Shown here: one piece after another, positions 17,904-26,074 of the stretch
How positions within the stretch are numbered: the first letter of the stretch is position 1
How the letters are laid out: each line of letters opens with the position of its first letter
Origin: Dinoroseobacter sp039192165
Lineage (GTDB): Bacteria > Pseudomonadota > Alphaproteobacteria > Rhodobacterales > Rhodobacteraceae
Assembly: GCA_039192165.1 (NCBI GenBank)
Contig: JBCCXD010000003.1
Coordinates: forward strand, 347,153 to 411,152
Direction: 5' to 3'
Length of the DNA stretch: 64,000 nucleotides
Notes under the pieces: generated by a model
What the model saw: only the letters and a program-made list of their open reading frames with translations
The model's database searches: none
What the model was told of the DNA's origin: nothing
Made by a program: the position numbers and the translations under genes

Positions 17904-18893
17904 CTAGGCGGCTTTCAGGAAATCGCGCCCGTGCGGCGCAGTCCAATCTATCTGGGGGTTGATCGGTATGATCCTGTGCGGGTTTATCGACTCGTGACTA
18001 TAGTGGTAGTGCCGCACAATATGATCGAAATTGACTGTTTCCGCGATGCCGGGCATCTGGAAAAGTTCGCGGGTGTACGCCCAGATGTTCGGGTAGTCGA
18101 TGATCCGCTTTCGGTTGCACTTGAAATGCAAGTGGTAAACCGGATCGAACCGTACGAGTGTCGGGAACAAACGCCAATCGGCTTCTGTCAGCGTCGATCC
18201 AGCAACGTAGCGTTGGCGTGACAGGCGCTCCTCAACCCAATCGAGAGCTTCGAATAGGGCTGTGACGGCCTCGTCATACGCGGCCTGTGTCGTAGCGAAC
18301 CCTGATTTGTAAACGCCGTTATTGATCGCATGATAAACACGATCATTGACGGCGTCGATCTCTTCGCGGAGCGCTTCAGGGAAGTAGTCATCAGTATTGC
18401 CGGTGAGCGCGTTAAAGGCGCTGTTGAACATGCGGATGATCTCGGAGCTTTCGTTAGAGACGATCGTTTCTCGCTCTGTGTCCCACAGGATAGGTACAGT
18501 GACCCTGCCAGAGACGGTGGAATCGGCCTTGGTGTAAATGTCCCGGGCGAAAGGCAAGCCGTAAAGGCGATCACCTGAAACCCCTGGATAGCTATCGTCA
18601 AAAGACCACCCATCCGACAACATGTCGGGGTGTACTGTTGACACATCGATATGCGGCGCAAGGTCCTTAAGCTGGCGGAAAATCAGCGTGCGGTGCGCCC
18701 AGGGGCACGCCATTGAGACATAGAGGTGGTAGCGCCCGCTTTCAGCTTTGAAGCCAGCCTCGCCCGACGGGCCCGCAGAACCATCAGCAGTGATCCAGTT
18801 GCGGAAACCTGCCGTTGTTCGGATGAACTTGCCGCCGCTTGATTTCGTGTCGTACCAGACGTCATGCCAGACGCCGTCCACCAACTGTCCCAT
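17904..18893 (-). CDS. yqjG: Glutathionyl-hydroquinone reductase (YqjG/ECM4 type)
   Basis: 329-residue Xi-class glutathione transferase that reduces glutathionyl-hydroquinones. The catalytic cysteine lies in YVSMACPWAHRTLIFRQL (about residue 60); the thioredoxin-like N-domain is followed by a helical C-domain with NNGVYKSGFATTQAAYDEAV and WRLFPTLVRFDPVYHLHFKC, typical of the family. ATG 18893 starts the usual MGQLVDGVWHDVWYDTKSSG sequence. It is divergent from the cobalamin operon and separated from DUF1636 by 90 bases with no obvious gene. Confidence 0.95.
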   Translation of the reverse strand: MGQLVDGVWHDVWYDTKSSGGKFIRTTAGFRNWITADGSAGPSGEAGFKAESGRYHLYVSMACPWAHRTLIFRQLKDLAPHIDVSTVHPDMLSDGWSFDDSYPGVSGDRLYGLPFARDIYTKADSTVSGRVTVPILWDTERETIVSNESSEIIRMFNSAFNALTGNTDDYFPEALREEIDAVNDRVYHAINNGVYKSGFATTQAAYDEAVTALFEALDWVEERLSRQRYVAGSTLTEADWRLFPTLVRFDPVYHLHFKCNRKRIIDYPNIWAYTRELFQMPGIAETVNFDHIVRHYHYSHESINPHRIIPINPQIDWTAPHGRDFLKAA

Positions 18894-19075
18894 CGAGTCG
18901 CTCCGTTTTGTATCTCTTTTCTGTGTTTTAGTTGGCGCATTGTGGTGCGAAAACGCAGAAAAGCGCAGGGATCATTGCCGAAAAACGCACAGGTCCAGTC
19001 GGGTGATATGGGCGCGAATCCGTTTGCGCCGCCGCATATGCAAAGCTATAGCGAGAGGGACGAAGCCCTTTTTTT

Positions 19076-19175
19076 GACGGGGCCGGACAGGTGCTGCGCA
19101 AGGTCGACCCACCCCGGGGGCCGCACGCGTAGATCGTCACACGACCCCTGTGGGTCCCGCCTCGACCGGCCCGTC
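19076..19175 (+). ncRNA. Unidentified structured leader of the corrin operon
   Basis: A 100-base segment with nested complementarity: GACGGGGCCGG (19076-19086) with CCGGCCCGTC (19166-19175, one bulge), GACCCAC (19106-19112) with GTGGGTC (19150-19156), and GGGGG (19116-19120) with CCCCT (19145-19149). GGTCGA (19102-19107) can instead pair with TCGACC (19162-19167), which would compete with the outer stem. It ends 17 bases before the first operon gene. It is preceded by a weak terminator-like AGGG/CCCT hairpin with seven T (19056-19075). It lacks the B12 box and the 4.5S RNA core. It may be a regulatory leader or a small RNA; neither is proven. Confidence 0.4.
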
Positions 19176-19192
19176 CCACACGGAAGCTGTCC

Positions 19193-19417
19193 ATGTTGCG
19201 CCCGGTTCCTACACTTGCTCTTTTCTTGCTCTGGTGTGGCGCGCCTGCGCGTGCCCATCCTGGCCATTTGGAAACACTTGCCGGACATGATCACTGGATC
19301 GCGGGCGCGGCGATCGGGCTTTCGATCGCACTTGGAATTTGGGGAGCGCTCAAGGGAAAGAAGGAGCGCCAGAACAATCCGGTTGCAGAAAACACAGAGG
19401 AGGGGGCGGCCGCATGA
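19193..19417 (+). CDS. DUF6732 small exported/membrane protein
   Basis: 74-residue protein: an N-terminal hydrophobic signal (LALFLLWCGAPARA), then AHPGHLETLAGHDHW, which clusters four histidines just after the predicted cleavage site, then one transmembrane helix (IAGAAIGLSIALGIWGAL) and a short charged tail. I match it to DUF6732, found beside cobalamin genes in Rhodobacteraceae. GGAAG about eight bases upstream supports ATG 19193. Its stop overlaps the cbiX start as ATGA, so it is coupled to that gene. A cobalt-handling role on the outer face of the membrane is plausible from the His cluster but unproven. Confidence 0.75.
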   Translation: MLRPVPTLALFLLWCGAPARAHPGHLETLAGHDHWIAGAAIGLSIALGIWGALKGKKERQNNPVAENTEEGAAA

Positions 19418-20658
19418 CCAAGATCGGCGTGATGATCTGCGGACACGGCTCGCGCTCTCAGGCTGCAGTGGACGAGTTCGCCGTTCTGGCAAAGAAGCTC
19501 CCTGCTTACCTGCCGCCGGACTGGGCGCTGGATTACGGATATCTGGAGTTCGCGAACCCGGTGATCCGCGACGGGCTCGATCGGTTGCGCGACAGAGGTT
19601 CCACCAAGATCCTCGCCGTGCCGGGCATGCTCTTTGCCGCCATGCATTCCAAGAATGACATCCCGACAGTGCTCAGCGCCTATGCCGCGCGGCATGACAT
19701 CGACGTGTCCTATGGTCGGGAACTTGGTGTCGATCCTAAGATGATCGCAGCAGCCGGAGCGCGCATTCAAGACGCGGTCGACAGCGCAAATGCCGCCAAG
19801 GGTGTCGTGCCATTGGAGGAAACCTGCCTTGTCGTGATCGGCCGCGGTGCATCCGATCCGGATGCAAATGCCAATGTCTCAAAGATCGCGCGACTTCTTC
19901 ATGAGGGTATGGGCTTCGGCTGGTGCGAGGTCGGATATTCGGGCGTGACGTTCCCGCTTGTTGAGCCTTGCCTGCAGCATGCAACCAAGTTGGGCTATCG
20001 CCGCATCGTGGTGTTTCCATACTTCCTGTTCTCGGGCATCCTGATCGACCGGATTTACGGGTTTACGGATCAGGTCGCAGCGGAGCATCCCGCCATCGAC
20101 TTCGTAAAAGCAGGCTATCTTGGCGATCACGAGAAGGTTCTGGAAACCTTCGCTGAACGCGTGCTTGAACAGGTGTCCGATACTCCGCCGCCCAATTGCA
20201 GTCTCTGCGGATATCGGGCTCAGGTGCTCGCACTTGAGGATGGCACGCCACATATCATCTCAGCCGAAGAACGCGCGCATCCGGCCTTCGGGGCAATCCC
20301 GCCCGCGACCTGCGTGATGTGCAAGTACCGCACTCAGGTTCTCGGCTTTGAGGCCGAAGTCGGAGCAGTGCAGGAAAGCCATCACCATCACGTAGAGGGG
20401 CAGGGGGCTTCGGCCCCTGGCTCTAACGTCGCTGACTGCGTCCAGTGTGACACGTTCTGCACCGGTCTTTGTCGGCTGGAGGCGCCTGCAAAACACGCAC
20501 ATGGCCACCACCACCAACACGACCATGGTCACCACCATGATCACACACACGATCATGGACACGACCATCACCACCACCATCATCATGCTCCGTACCCGCA
20601 TGCGGCCCATCCGCATGGGCCGGAAAGTGCGCGCAAGACCGCAAAGACGGGCAGCTGA
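19414..20658 (+). CDS. cbiX: CbiX-type sirohydrochlorin chelatase with Cys and His-rich tail
   Basis: 414-residue protein with two CbiX/CbiK-like chelatase halves (ICGHGSRSQAAVDEF near the start; VVIGRGASDPDANANV and VVFPYFLFSGILIDRI in the second half, about residues 130-260). The C-terminal region has two copies of a Cys motif, CSLCGYRAQVLALE and CVMCKYRTQVLGFE, then CVQCDTFCTGLC, and a final tract packed with His (about residues 360-395). Large CbiX proteins carry similar Fe-S and His additions. ATG 19414 overlaps the previous stop. With CobN present, cobalt insertion at this early step would be redundant, so sirohydrochlorin chelation, metal storage or a siroheme-related role are all possible. 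Confidence 0.8.
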   Translation: MTKIGVMICGHGSRSQAAVDEFAVLAKKLPAYLPPDWALDYGYLEFANPVIRDGLDRLRDRGSTKILAVPGMLFAAMHSKNDIPTVLSAYAARHDIDVSYGRELGVDPKMIAAAGARIQDAVDSANAAKGVVPLEETCLVVIGRGASDPDANANVSKIARLLHEGMGFGWCEVGYSGVTFPLVEPCLQHATKLGYRRIVVFPYFLFSGILIDRIYGFTDQVAAEHPAIDFVKAGYLGDHEKVLETFAERVLEQVSDTPPPNCSLCGYRAQVLALEDGTPHIISAEERAHPAFGAIPPATCVMCKYRTQVLGFEAEVGAVQESHHHHVEGQGASAPGSNVADCVQCDTFCTGLCRLEAPAKHAHGHHHQHDHGHHHDHTHDHGHDHHHHHHHAPYPHAAHPHGPESARKTAKTGS

Positions 20659-22208
20659 TGGCGCGCGTGTTTGGCAGTTATCTGATCGTCGACTGGTCAG
20701 CGAACGGCACTCCGAAAACGGGCAAAGACAGCATCTGGTGGGCGCATGTCCGCCCGGGCCACGAGCCCGTTCTGGCCAATCCCTCGACCCGCAGCGAAGC
20801 GAGCAGTCAGATTGCCAATCTTATCGCGGACGAGACCCGGGCAGGTCGCAGGGTTCTGGCGGGATTTGACTTTCCGTTCGGCTATCCAGCAGGCTTTGCC
20901 GCCGCGATGGGCCCGGACGCAACATGGCAGGATGTCTGGGCGCGCATTGCCGCCGAGGTTTCGGACAGCCCTGATAACTCCAATGACCGGTTCGATGCTG
21001 CCGCCCGGCTGAATGGTCTCTTCCCCGGCGAAGGGCCGTTTTGGGGGAACGGGCTCAAACGTGACATCCTTGACCTGCCGCGCACGCTTCCGGAAGGCTT
21101 CGGAGATGTCTTGCCCGCGCGCCTGCGCCATTCCGAGAAGCAGGCCAAGGGGGCACAGGAAGTCTGGAAACTCTCGGGCGCTGGGTCGGTGGGGGGACAG
21201 GCGCTGACCGGCATTTCCATGCTCGATACACTGCGCCACAAGGTGCAGGCTAAGGTTTGGCCTTTTGAGTCCTGGGAAAACGACGCAGGTCCCTTGCTTG
21301 CCGAAGTCTTTCCTTCGCTTGTTCAGATCCCGCATATCGAAGGCCGGGTGCGCGATGCAATTCAGGTAGAGAGCCTCGCGCAGGCGCTCTGTATGCTGGA
21401 CGGAGACGGCAGGCTGGCCTCGATGCTCGCTGCCGCGCGCCAGCAACCCGCGGACGTTGTCACCCACGAGGCAACCATCCTGGGTCTCGGGTACGAGGCC
21501 CTGCTTAGCCATGCGGTGGAGGCTGCGCTCAGACAGATGTCGCGACCCGATCCTAAACCAGCTACGATGATGCGGCCCTACGAGCGTGACCCACAGGCCA
21601 TCTATGCCAAATCCTTCGCCACCGTCCGCGCGGAGGCCAATCTGAACCGGTTCGATCCCGGGATGGCCAGCCTTGCGACGCGGGTCATCCACGCCTGTGG
21701 AATGGTGGAGGTGGCAGACCGACTGGCCTATTCTCCCAACGCATTTACAGCGGGACGCGCAGCGTTGATGGCCGGGGCGCCCGTTCTTTGCGATTGCGAA
21801 ATGGTCGGCGCGGGAATCATCCGGCGCCATCTGCCGGCGGAGAACGAGGTAATAGTTACGCTTAACGACGCAACCGTGCCCGAGCGCGCGCAAGCGATCA
21901 AAAATACCCGGTCCGCAGCTGCTGTGGAGCTCTGGACGGACCGGCTCGCCGGTAGCGTCGTTGCGATTGGAAATGCGCCAACCGCGCTCTTTCATCTGCT
22001 TGAGCTGATTGATTCCGGCGCCCCCAGACCAGCGGTCATCCTCGGGTTTCCGGTTGGGTTTGTTGGTGCGGCTGAATCCAAGGCCGAACTCGCTGCCAAT
22101 CCCCGCGGCTGCGACTACATTGCTTTGCGTGGTCGCCGTGGCGGCTCGGCCATTGCGTCAGCAGCGGTCAACGCGCTCGCCGCCGGTTTGTCTGGGGGCA
22201 CAGTATGA
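20658..22208 (+). CDS. cobH: Fusion: DUF429-like domain + precorrin-8X methylmutase (CobH)
   Basis: 516 residues in one uninterrupted frame. Residues from about 304 are CobH, which moves the C-11 methyl to C-12 to give hydrogenobyrinic acid: YERDPQAIYAKSFATVRAEA, VIHACGMVEVADRLAYSPNA, LCDCEMVGAGI and the end PAVILGFPVGFVGAAESKAE. In-frame ATGs at 21567 and 21570 would give a stand-alone CobH, but there is no stop before them. The first 300 residues open with YLIVDWSANGTPKTGKDSIW and contain GFDFPFGYPAGFA, which resembles the RNase H-like DUF429 family; its function here is unknown. The gene overlaps cbiX by one base and cobL by four. Confidence 0.88.
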   Translation: MARVFGSYLIVDWSANGTPKTGKDSIWWAHVRPGHEPVLANPSTRSEASSQIANLIADETRAGRRVLAGFDFPFGYPAGFAAAMGPDATWQDVWARIAAEVSDSPDNSNDRFDAAARLNGLFPGEGPFWGNGLKRDILDLPRTLPEGFGDVLPARLRHSEKQAKGAQEVWKLSGAGSVGGQALTGISMLDTLRHKVQAKVWPFESWENDAGPLLAEVFPSLVQIPHIEGRVRDAIQVESLAQALCMLDGDGRLASMLAAARQQPADVVTHEATILGLGYEALLSHAVEAALRQMSRPDPKPATMMRPYERDPQAIYAKSFATVRAEANLNRFDPGMASLATRVIHACGMVEVADRLAYSPNAFTAGRAALMAGAPVLCDCEMVGAGIIRRHLPAENEVIVTLNDATVPERAQAIKNTRSAAAVELWTDRLAGSVVAIGNAPTALFHLLELIDSGAPRPAVILGFPVGFVGAAESKAELAANPRGCDYIALRGRRGGSAIASAAVNALAAGLSGGTV

Positions 22209-23410
22209 CCGCGCAGCCCTGGCTTCACATCGTTGGGATCGGGGAGGATGGGCTCGACGGTCTGACGCCCGCGACGCGCGCGGTGGTAGAGGCGGCCGAG
22301 ATCATCGTCGGAGGCAGCCGTCACCATACACTTTCGGACCAGATCAAAGCCGATCGCATGGAATGGCCGTCGCCCTTCGATGCTTTGATCGACACGTTGA
22401 AAGCGCATGCCGGACGCAGGGTTGTTGTCCTGGCGACCGGTGATCCGCTTTGGTACTCTGTCGGTGCCCGGATCGGCCGCGAAATTGATCCCGCGGAGAT
22501 AGTCTACCATCCGCAGATATCTGCGTTCCAGCTTGCTGCGGCGCGTATGGGCTGGAGCCTGGCGGATGTCGAAACGCTGACCGTCCATGGCCGTCCGGTA
22601 GAGCAGATGATCGCGTTCATCCAGCCCGACCAGCGCTTGCTGATCCTTACAACAGGTGCAGAAACGCCCGGCCAGATCGCGCAGTTCCTTACCCATCGGG
22701 GTTTCGGCAAGTCGCCTATGACGGTGCTGGCCGCAATGGGAGGGGACACGGAAAAGCGCTTTGACGGGGTGGCGGAGAGTTGGTCGTTCAAGGTGCCTGA
22801 GTTTAATACACTGGCCGTCGATTGCGTGGCGGCGCCGGATTGCGCGCTGCTGCCCAGGGTGCCGGGGCTGGCTGACGAGCTTTTCGAGCACGATGGGACG
22901 ATGACAAAGCGCGAGGTCCGTGCCGTCACACTCGCCAAACTGATGCCCATGCGCGGGGCGCTGCTCTGGGACATAGGCACAGGCTGCGGATCGGTCGCCG
23001 TCGAGTGGATGCGCGCGGCGCGCTATGCCCGCGCCGTCGGAATCGAGCCGCGCGCGGACCGCCGTGCCATGGCTGCAGCCAACGCGTTGGCGCTGGGCGT
23101 GCCCAAGTTTCAGATCATCGAGGGCACGGCACCTGAAGCGCTCGAAGGGCTCGACGCTCCCGATGCGATTTTCGTTGGTGGCGGGCTTGCCCCGGAGGTC
23201 TTCAACGCAGCCTGGGCAGCGCTGCGCCCGCTTGGGAGGCTGGTGGCAAACGCGGTGACGTTGGAGTCCGAGCAAACCCTGCTTGACCTCCACCGGGTTC
23301 ATGGGGGCGAACTTGCCAAGCTTTCAGTCCAGCGCGCCGAACCAGTTGGCCCGCGCACCGGCTGGCGGCCTTTTATGCCGGTTACGCAATGGAGCCTCGT
23401 TAAGAGATGA
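22205..23410 (+). CDS. cobL: Precorrin-6Y C5,15-methyltransferase (decarboxylating) CobL
   Basis: 401-residue two-domain enzyme, equivalent to CbiE plus CbiT. It methylates C-5 and C-15 and decarboxylates the ring-C acetate of precorrin-6B. The N-terminal tetrapyrrole methylase domain (LHIVGIGEDGLDGLTPATRA, VVLATGDPLWYSVGARI) runs to about 200. The C-terminal CbiT domain holds the AdoMet loop LLWDIGTGCGSVAVEWMRAA near 255. ATG 22205 overlaps the cobH stop (ATGA) and its own stop overlaps cobI the same way. Confidence 0.97.
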   Translation: MTAQPWLHIVGIGEDGLDGLTPATRAVVEAAEIIVGGSRHHTLSDQIKADRMEWPSPFDALIDTLKAHAGRRVVVLATGDPLWYSVGARIGREIDPAEIVYHPQISAFQLAAARMGWSLADVETLTVHGRPVEQMIAFIQPDQRLLILTTGAETPGQIAQFLTHRGFGKSPMTVLAAMGGDTEKRFDGVAESWSFKVPEFNTLAVDCVAAPDCALLPRVPGLADELFEHDGTMTKREVRAVTLAKLMPMRGALLWDIGTGCGSVAVEWMRAARYARAVGIEPRADRRAMAAANALALGVPKFQIIEGTAPEALEGLDAPDAIFVGGGLAPEVFNAAWAALRPLGRLVANAVTLESEQTLLDLHRVHGGELAKLSVQRAEPVGPRTGWRPFMPVTQWSLVKR

Positions 23411-24108
23411 GCGGGACTTTGTACGGCGTTGGCCTCGGGCCAGGAGATCCGGAACTGATGACGCTTAAGGCGGACCGTTTGATCCGCAGCGCGTCGGTAG
23501 TTGCTTATCCAGCGCTCACTGCAGGAGACAGCTTTGCCCGGGCGATCGCTGCAGCAGCTATCCCCGAATTCGCGCGCGAAATCCGGATCGAAGTGCCAAT
23601 GACCCTCGCGCGGGCGCCGGCGCAGGCCGCCTATGACAGCGCGGCGACCGAGATTGCGGCCTCGCTCAAATCAGGACAGGACGTGGTTTGTTTGTGCGAA
23701 GGAGATCCCTTTTTCTATGGCTCATTCATGTACCTGCACGCACGCCTTGCGACCCGATTTGAAGTTCAGGTGGTGCCCGGGGTCACGTCCATGACTGCAT
23801 GCGCAGCCCGCGCGGCCCGACCCCTCGTTGCCCGGAATGAGGTTCTGACCGTGATCCCCGGACCCCTGCCGGAAGACGAGCTTGCTGATCGTATTCTGCG
23901 AGCGGACACAGCCGTGATCATGAAAGTTGGCCGCCATCTGGCAAAAATTCGTAACGTTTTGTTGCAAACGGGTTTTGCAGATACCGCACGCTATCTCGAA
24001 CGCGCGACGCTGCCAGCCGAGAGAGCCCTGCCGTTGGCCGAAGCCCCCGATCCTGCTCCCTACTTCTCTATGATCCTTGTAACGAAAGGCGCTGATCCAT
24101 GGCTCTGA
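23407..24108 (+). CDS. cobI: Precorrin-2 C20-methyltransferase CobI
   Basis: 233-residue tetrapyrrole methylase making precorrin-3A. Start block GTLYGVGLGPGDPELMTLKA, the FYGSFMYLHARL segment after CLCEGDPF, PGVTSMTACAARAARPLVAR and IMKVGRHLAKIRNVL are all CobI/CbiL signatures. Length fits. The start overlaps the cobL stop by four bases; the end overlaps the next gene by ten. Confidence 0.96.
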   Translation: MSGTLYGVGLGPGDPELMTLKADRLIRSASVVAYPALTAGDSFARAIAAAAIPEFAREIRIEVPMTLARAPAQAAYDSAATEIAASLKSGQDVVCLCEGDPFFYGSFMYLHARLATRFEVQVVPGVTSMTACAARAARPLVARNEVLTVIPGPLPEDELADRILRADTAVIMKVGRHLAKIRNVLLQTGFADTARYLERATLPAERALPLAEAPDPAPYFSMILVTKGADPWL

Positions 24109-25925
24109 CGCCAGTTGTCCTCGCAATTTCCGCCTCTGGTTCCGGGCTCGCGCGCCGGATTGCCGACACCAATGGATGGCCGATGCATGGGCGCCGTGGC
24201 CGGGTGACGGGTGCGGATGCTGAGTTTCCCAACGCTCTAACCCATGTGCGGGATCTCTTTTCGGCGGGTGTGCCTGTGATCGGGGTCTGCGCGGCGGGCA
24301 TCCTAATCCGCGCTGTCGCGCCACAATTATCGGACAAATCGACCGAACCACCGGTTGTTGCGGTGTCCGAAGACGGGGCCGTGGTCCTGCCCCTTCTGGG
24401 CGGGCACCGCGGGGCGAACCGGCTTGCAAGCAGGATCGCCTCTCAGCTTGGCGCGGTTGCGGCTGTTACCACCGCTGGTGATGTCGCTATGGGCGTTGCA
24501 CTCGACGCACCACCGCCTGGCTATCGTCTGGCCAACCCAAAGGATGCCAAGCCCGCGATGGCTGCGATGCTGGCTGCAGGCGGAGCGCGCGCTGTTGGCG
24601 AGGCGCCCTTTGCAGTGCCTTTTGTGGAAACTGGTCCTGAGATTGTTGTCACGGAGGCACAAATCGAGGGCGGCCCGGAAAAGCTTGTCTATCACCCGCA
24701 GCGCTATGTGTTGGGTGTCGGGTGCGCGCGAAATGCCCCGGTGCAAACGCTGGCTGCACAGGTTGCACAAGTGCTTTCGGACGCCGGGATTGCCAGGGGC
24801 GCGATTTCAGCGCTCGCAACGCTCGATCTGAAGGCTGACGAGCCCTCGGTGAACGCGCTGGCCCATGAGCTCGACGTGCCGCTCAAAGTCTTCTCAGCCA
24901 GTGAATTGGAGGCCGAGACACCGCGCCTGGCCACCCCGTCAGATGTGGTGTTTGCCGAGGTAGGCTGCCACGGCGTTGCCGAAGGAGCCGCACTTGCCTG
25001 TGCTGGGAAGGAGGCCGTTTTGGCAGTCCCAAAGCAGAAGACTGATACGACAACGTGTGCTCTGGCTCGGTCACCACAGCCGATATCTGAACCTGCCGGA
25101 CGTGCGCGGGGGCGGCTCTCGATCATAGGGATCGGCCCAGGTCAGTCCGACTGGCGCACGCCGGAGGCCTCGCGGCTGGTAGCTGAGGCCGAAGAGCTTG
25201 TGGGATACAGTCTTTATATAGATCTTTTGGGGGCAGTCGCGGCGGGAAAGGCGCGGTCCGATTTTCCGCTAGGTAGAGAGGAGGCGCGCTGCCGCTATGC
25301 CCTCGAACGTGCGGGCGAGGGACGCAATGTGGCATTAATCTGCTCGGGAGATGCAGGTATCTATGCCATGGGAGCGCTGGTCTTTGAGTTGCTTGACCGC
25401 ACGCGGGAAGCCGAGGGCGTAAGTGACGCCGCGCGTCGTGTGGAGGTGCTCTGTGCACCCGGCGTCAGCGCGCTGCAGGCCGCCGCCGCGCGAGCCGGCG
25501 CGCCGCTTGGCCACGACTTCTGTGCTATTTCTCTTTCAGACCTGCTGACCCCGCGCGAAGATATCGTCAAACGTCTGAACGCGGCGGCTGAGGGCGATTT
25601 CGTCATTGCGTTCTACAACCCTGTGTCTAAGCGCCGTCGCACCCTTCTGGCCGAGGCGCGGGACATCCTGCTGAAGCACCGCCCTGCGGAGACGCCAGTC
25701 CTGCTGGCCAGCTCACTCGGCCGCCCGGAAGAAGCGATACGGTTTCGCCGTCTGGCCGATTTGGACGTGGACGAGGTGGATATGCTGACCGTCGTCCTTG
25801 TCGGATCGTCGAACTCGCGTTTGGCGGAATTGGGCGAGGGGCCGCGCATGTTCACACCGCGCGGTTATGCGCGCAAGATCGATGGGGATCTTGTGGCTGA
25901 CCGGCACGCGAGCCTTGGCAAATGA
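24099..25925 (+). CDS. cobJ: Fusion: CbiG + precorrin-3B C17-methyltransferase (CobJ)
   Basis: 608 residues. The first 330 match full-length CbiG: the N-terminal block GVCAAGILIRAVAP…VVLPLLGGHRGANRLASRIA and the C-terminal CobE-like part VLGVGCARNAPVQTLAAQVA…GVAEGAALACAG. From about 338 (LSIIGIGPGQSDWRTPEASR) to the end is CobJ, with ALICSGDAGIYAMG, APGVSALQAAAARAGAPLGH, DFVIAFYNPVSKRRR and a C-terminal end in RGYARKI. CobJ contracts the ring by joining C-17 methylation to ring opening. CbiG opens the δ-lactone in the anaerobic route; its C-terminal half is related to CobE. Overlap with cobI is ten bases. Confidence 0.93.
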   Translation: MALTPVVLAISASGSGLARRIADTNGWPMHGRRGRVTGADAEFPNALTHVRDLFSAGVPVIGVCAAGILIRAVAPQLSDKSTEPPVVAVSEDGAVVLPLLGGHRGANRLASRIASQLGAVAAVTTAGDVAMGVALDAPPPGYRLANPKDAKPAMAAMLAAGGARAVGEAPFAVPFVETGPEIVVTEAQIEGGPEKLVYHPQRYVLGVGCARNAPVQTLAAQVAQVLSDAGIARGAISALATLDLKADEPSVNALAHELDVPLKVFSASELEAETPRLATPSDVVFAEVGCHGVAEGAALACAGKEAVLAVPKQKTDTTTCALARSPQPISEPAGRARGRLSIIGIGPGQSDWRTPEASRLVAEAEELVGYSLYIDLLGAVAAGKARSDFPLGREEARCRYALERAGEGRNVALICSGDAGIYAMGALVFELLDRTREAEGVSDAARRVEVLCAPGVSALQAAAARAGAPLGHDFCAISLSDLLTPREDIVKRLNAAAEGDFVIAFYNPVSKRRRTLLAEARDILLKHRPAETPVLLASSLGRPEEAIRFRRLADLDVDEVDMLTVVLVGSSNSRLAELGEGPRMFTPRGYARKIDGDLVADRHASLGK

Positions 25926-26074
25926 CCCTGGCGGCAGCTCTGCGGACCGAGGCCGCCGCCGCTGGCCAGATAGGTTTCGGGCTCCCGTGCCATCCACGCC
26001 GCGACAAAGGCTGGTACAAAGGCCTTGGGGGGTGCCGGCTCAGAATGGCTCCTCAGCAAAGGATCATGCCATGA
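25922..26074 (+). CDS. Possible 50-residue coupled ORF between cobJ and cobM
   Basis: ATG 25922 overlaps the cobJ stop as ATGA, and the TGA at 26072-26074 overlaps the cobM start codon at 26071. The intervening 50 codons are open (start MTLAAALRTEAAAAGQIGFG). Such double overlap is how the rest of the operon is built. Against it, the codons include ATA, AGA and AGG, which are scarce in the neighbours, no ribosome site is evident and I recognise no family. It may be a remnant of a lost gene or only chance. Confidence 0.25.
   Translation: MTLAAALRTEAAAAGQIGFGLPCHPRRDKGWYKGLGGCRLRMAPQQRIMP

Noticed and set aside
19076..19175. 4.5S (SRP) RNA
   Set aside because: The invariant GGUCAGG…GGAAGCAGCC core of SRP RNA is missing, although the long hairpin shape is similar.
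18894..19192. Second cobalamin riboswitch before the corrin operon
   Set aside because: I looked for the B12 box and the CCACTGG and GCGAGCCAGGAGACC elements on both strands and found none.
18864..19658. A 264-codon plus-strand frame spanning the structured leader, DUF6732 and cbiX
   Set aside because: It overlaps two coupled genes in another frame, has no family resemblance and no ribosome site.
20697..21995. A 432-codon open frame on the minus strand opposite the cobH fusion
   Set aside because: It mirrors the codon bias of the strongly supported plus-strand gene, shows no family motif and would break the tightly overlapping operon.
22115..23302. Minus-strand frame of 395 codons opposite cobL
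   Set aside because: Shadow of CobL, whose two domains are unmistakable.
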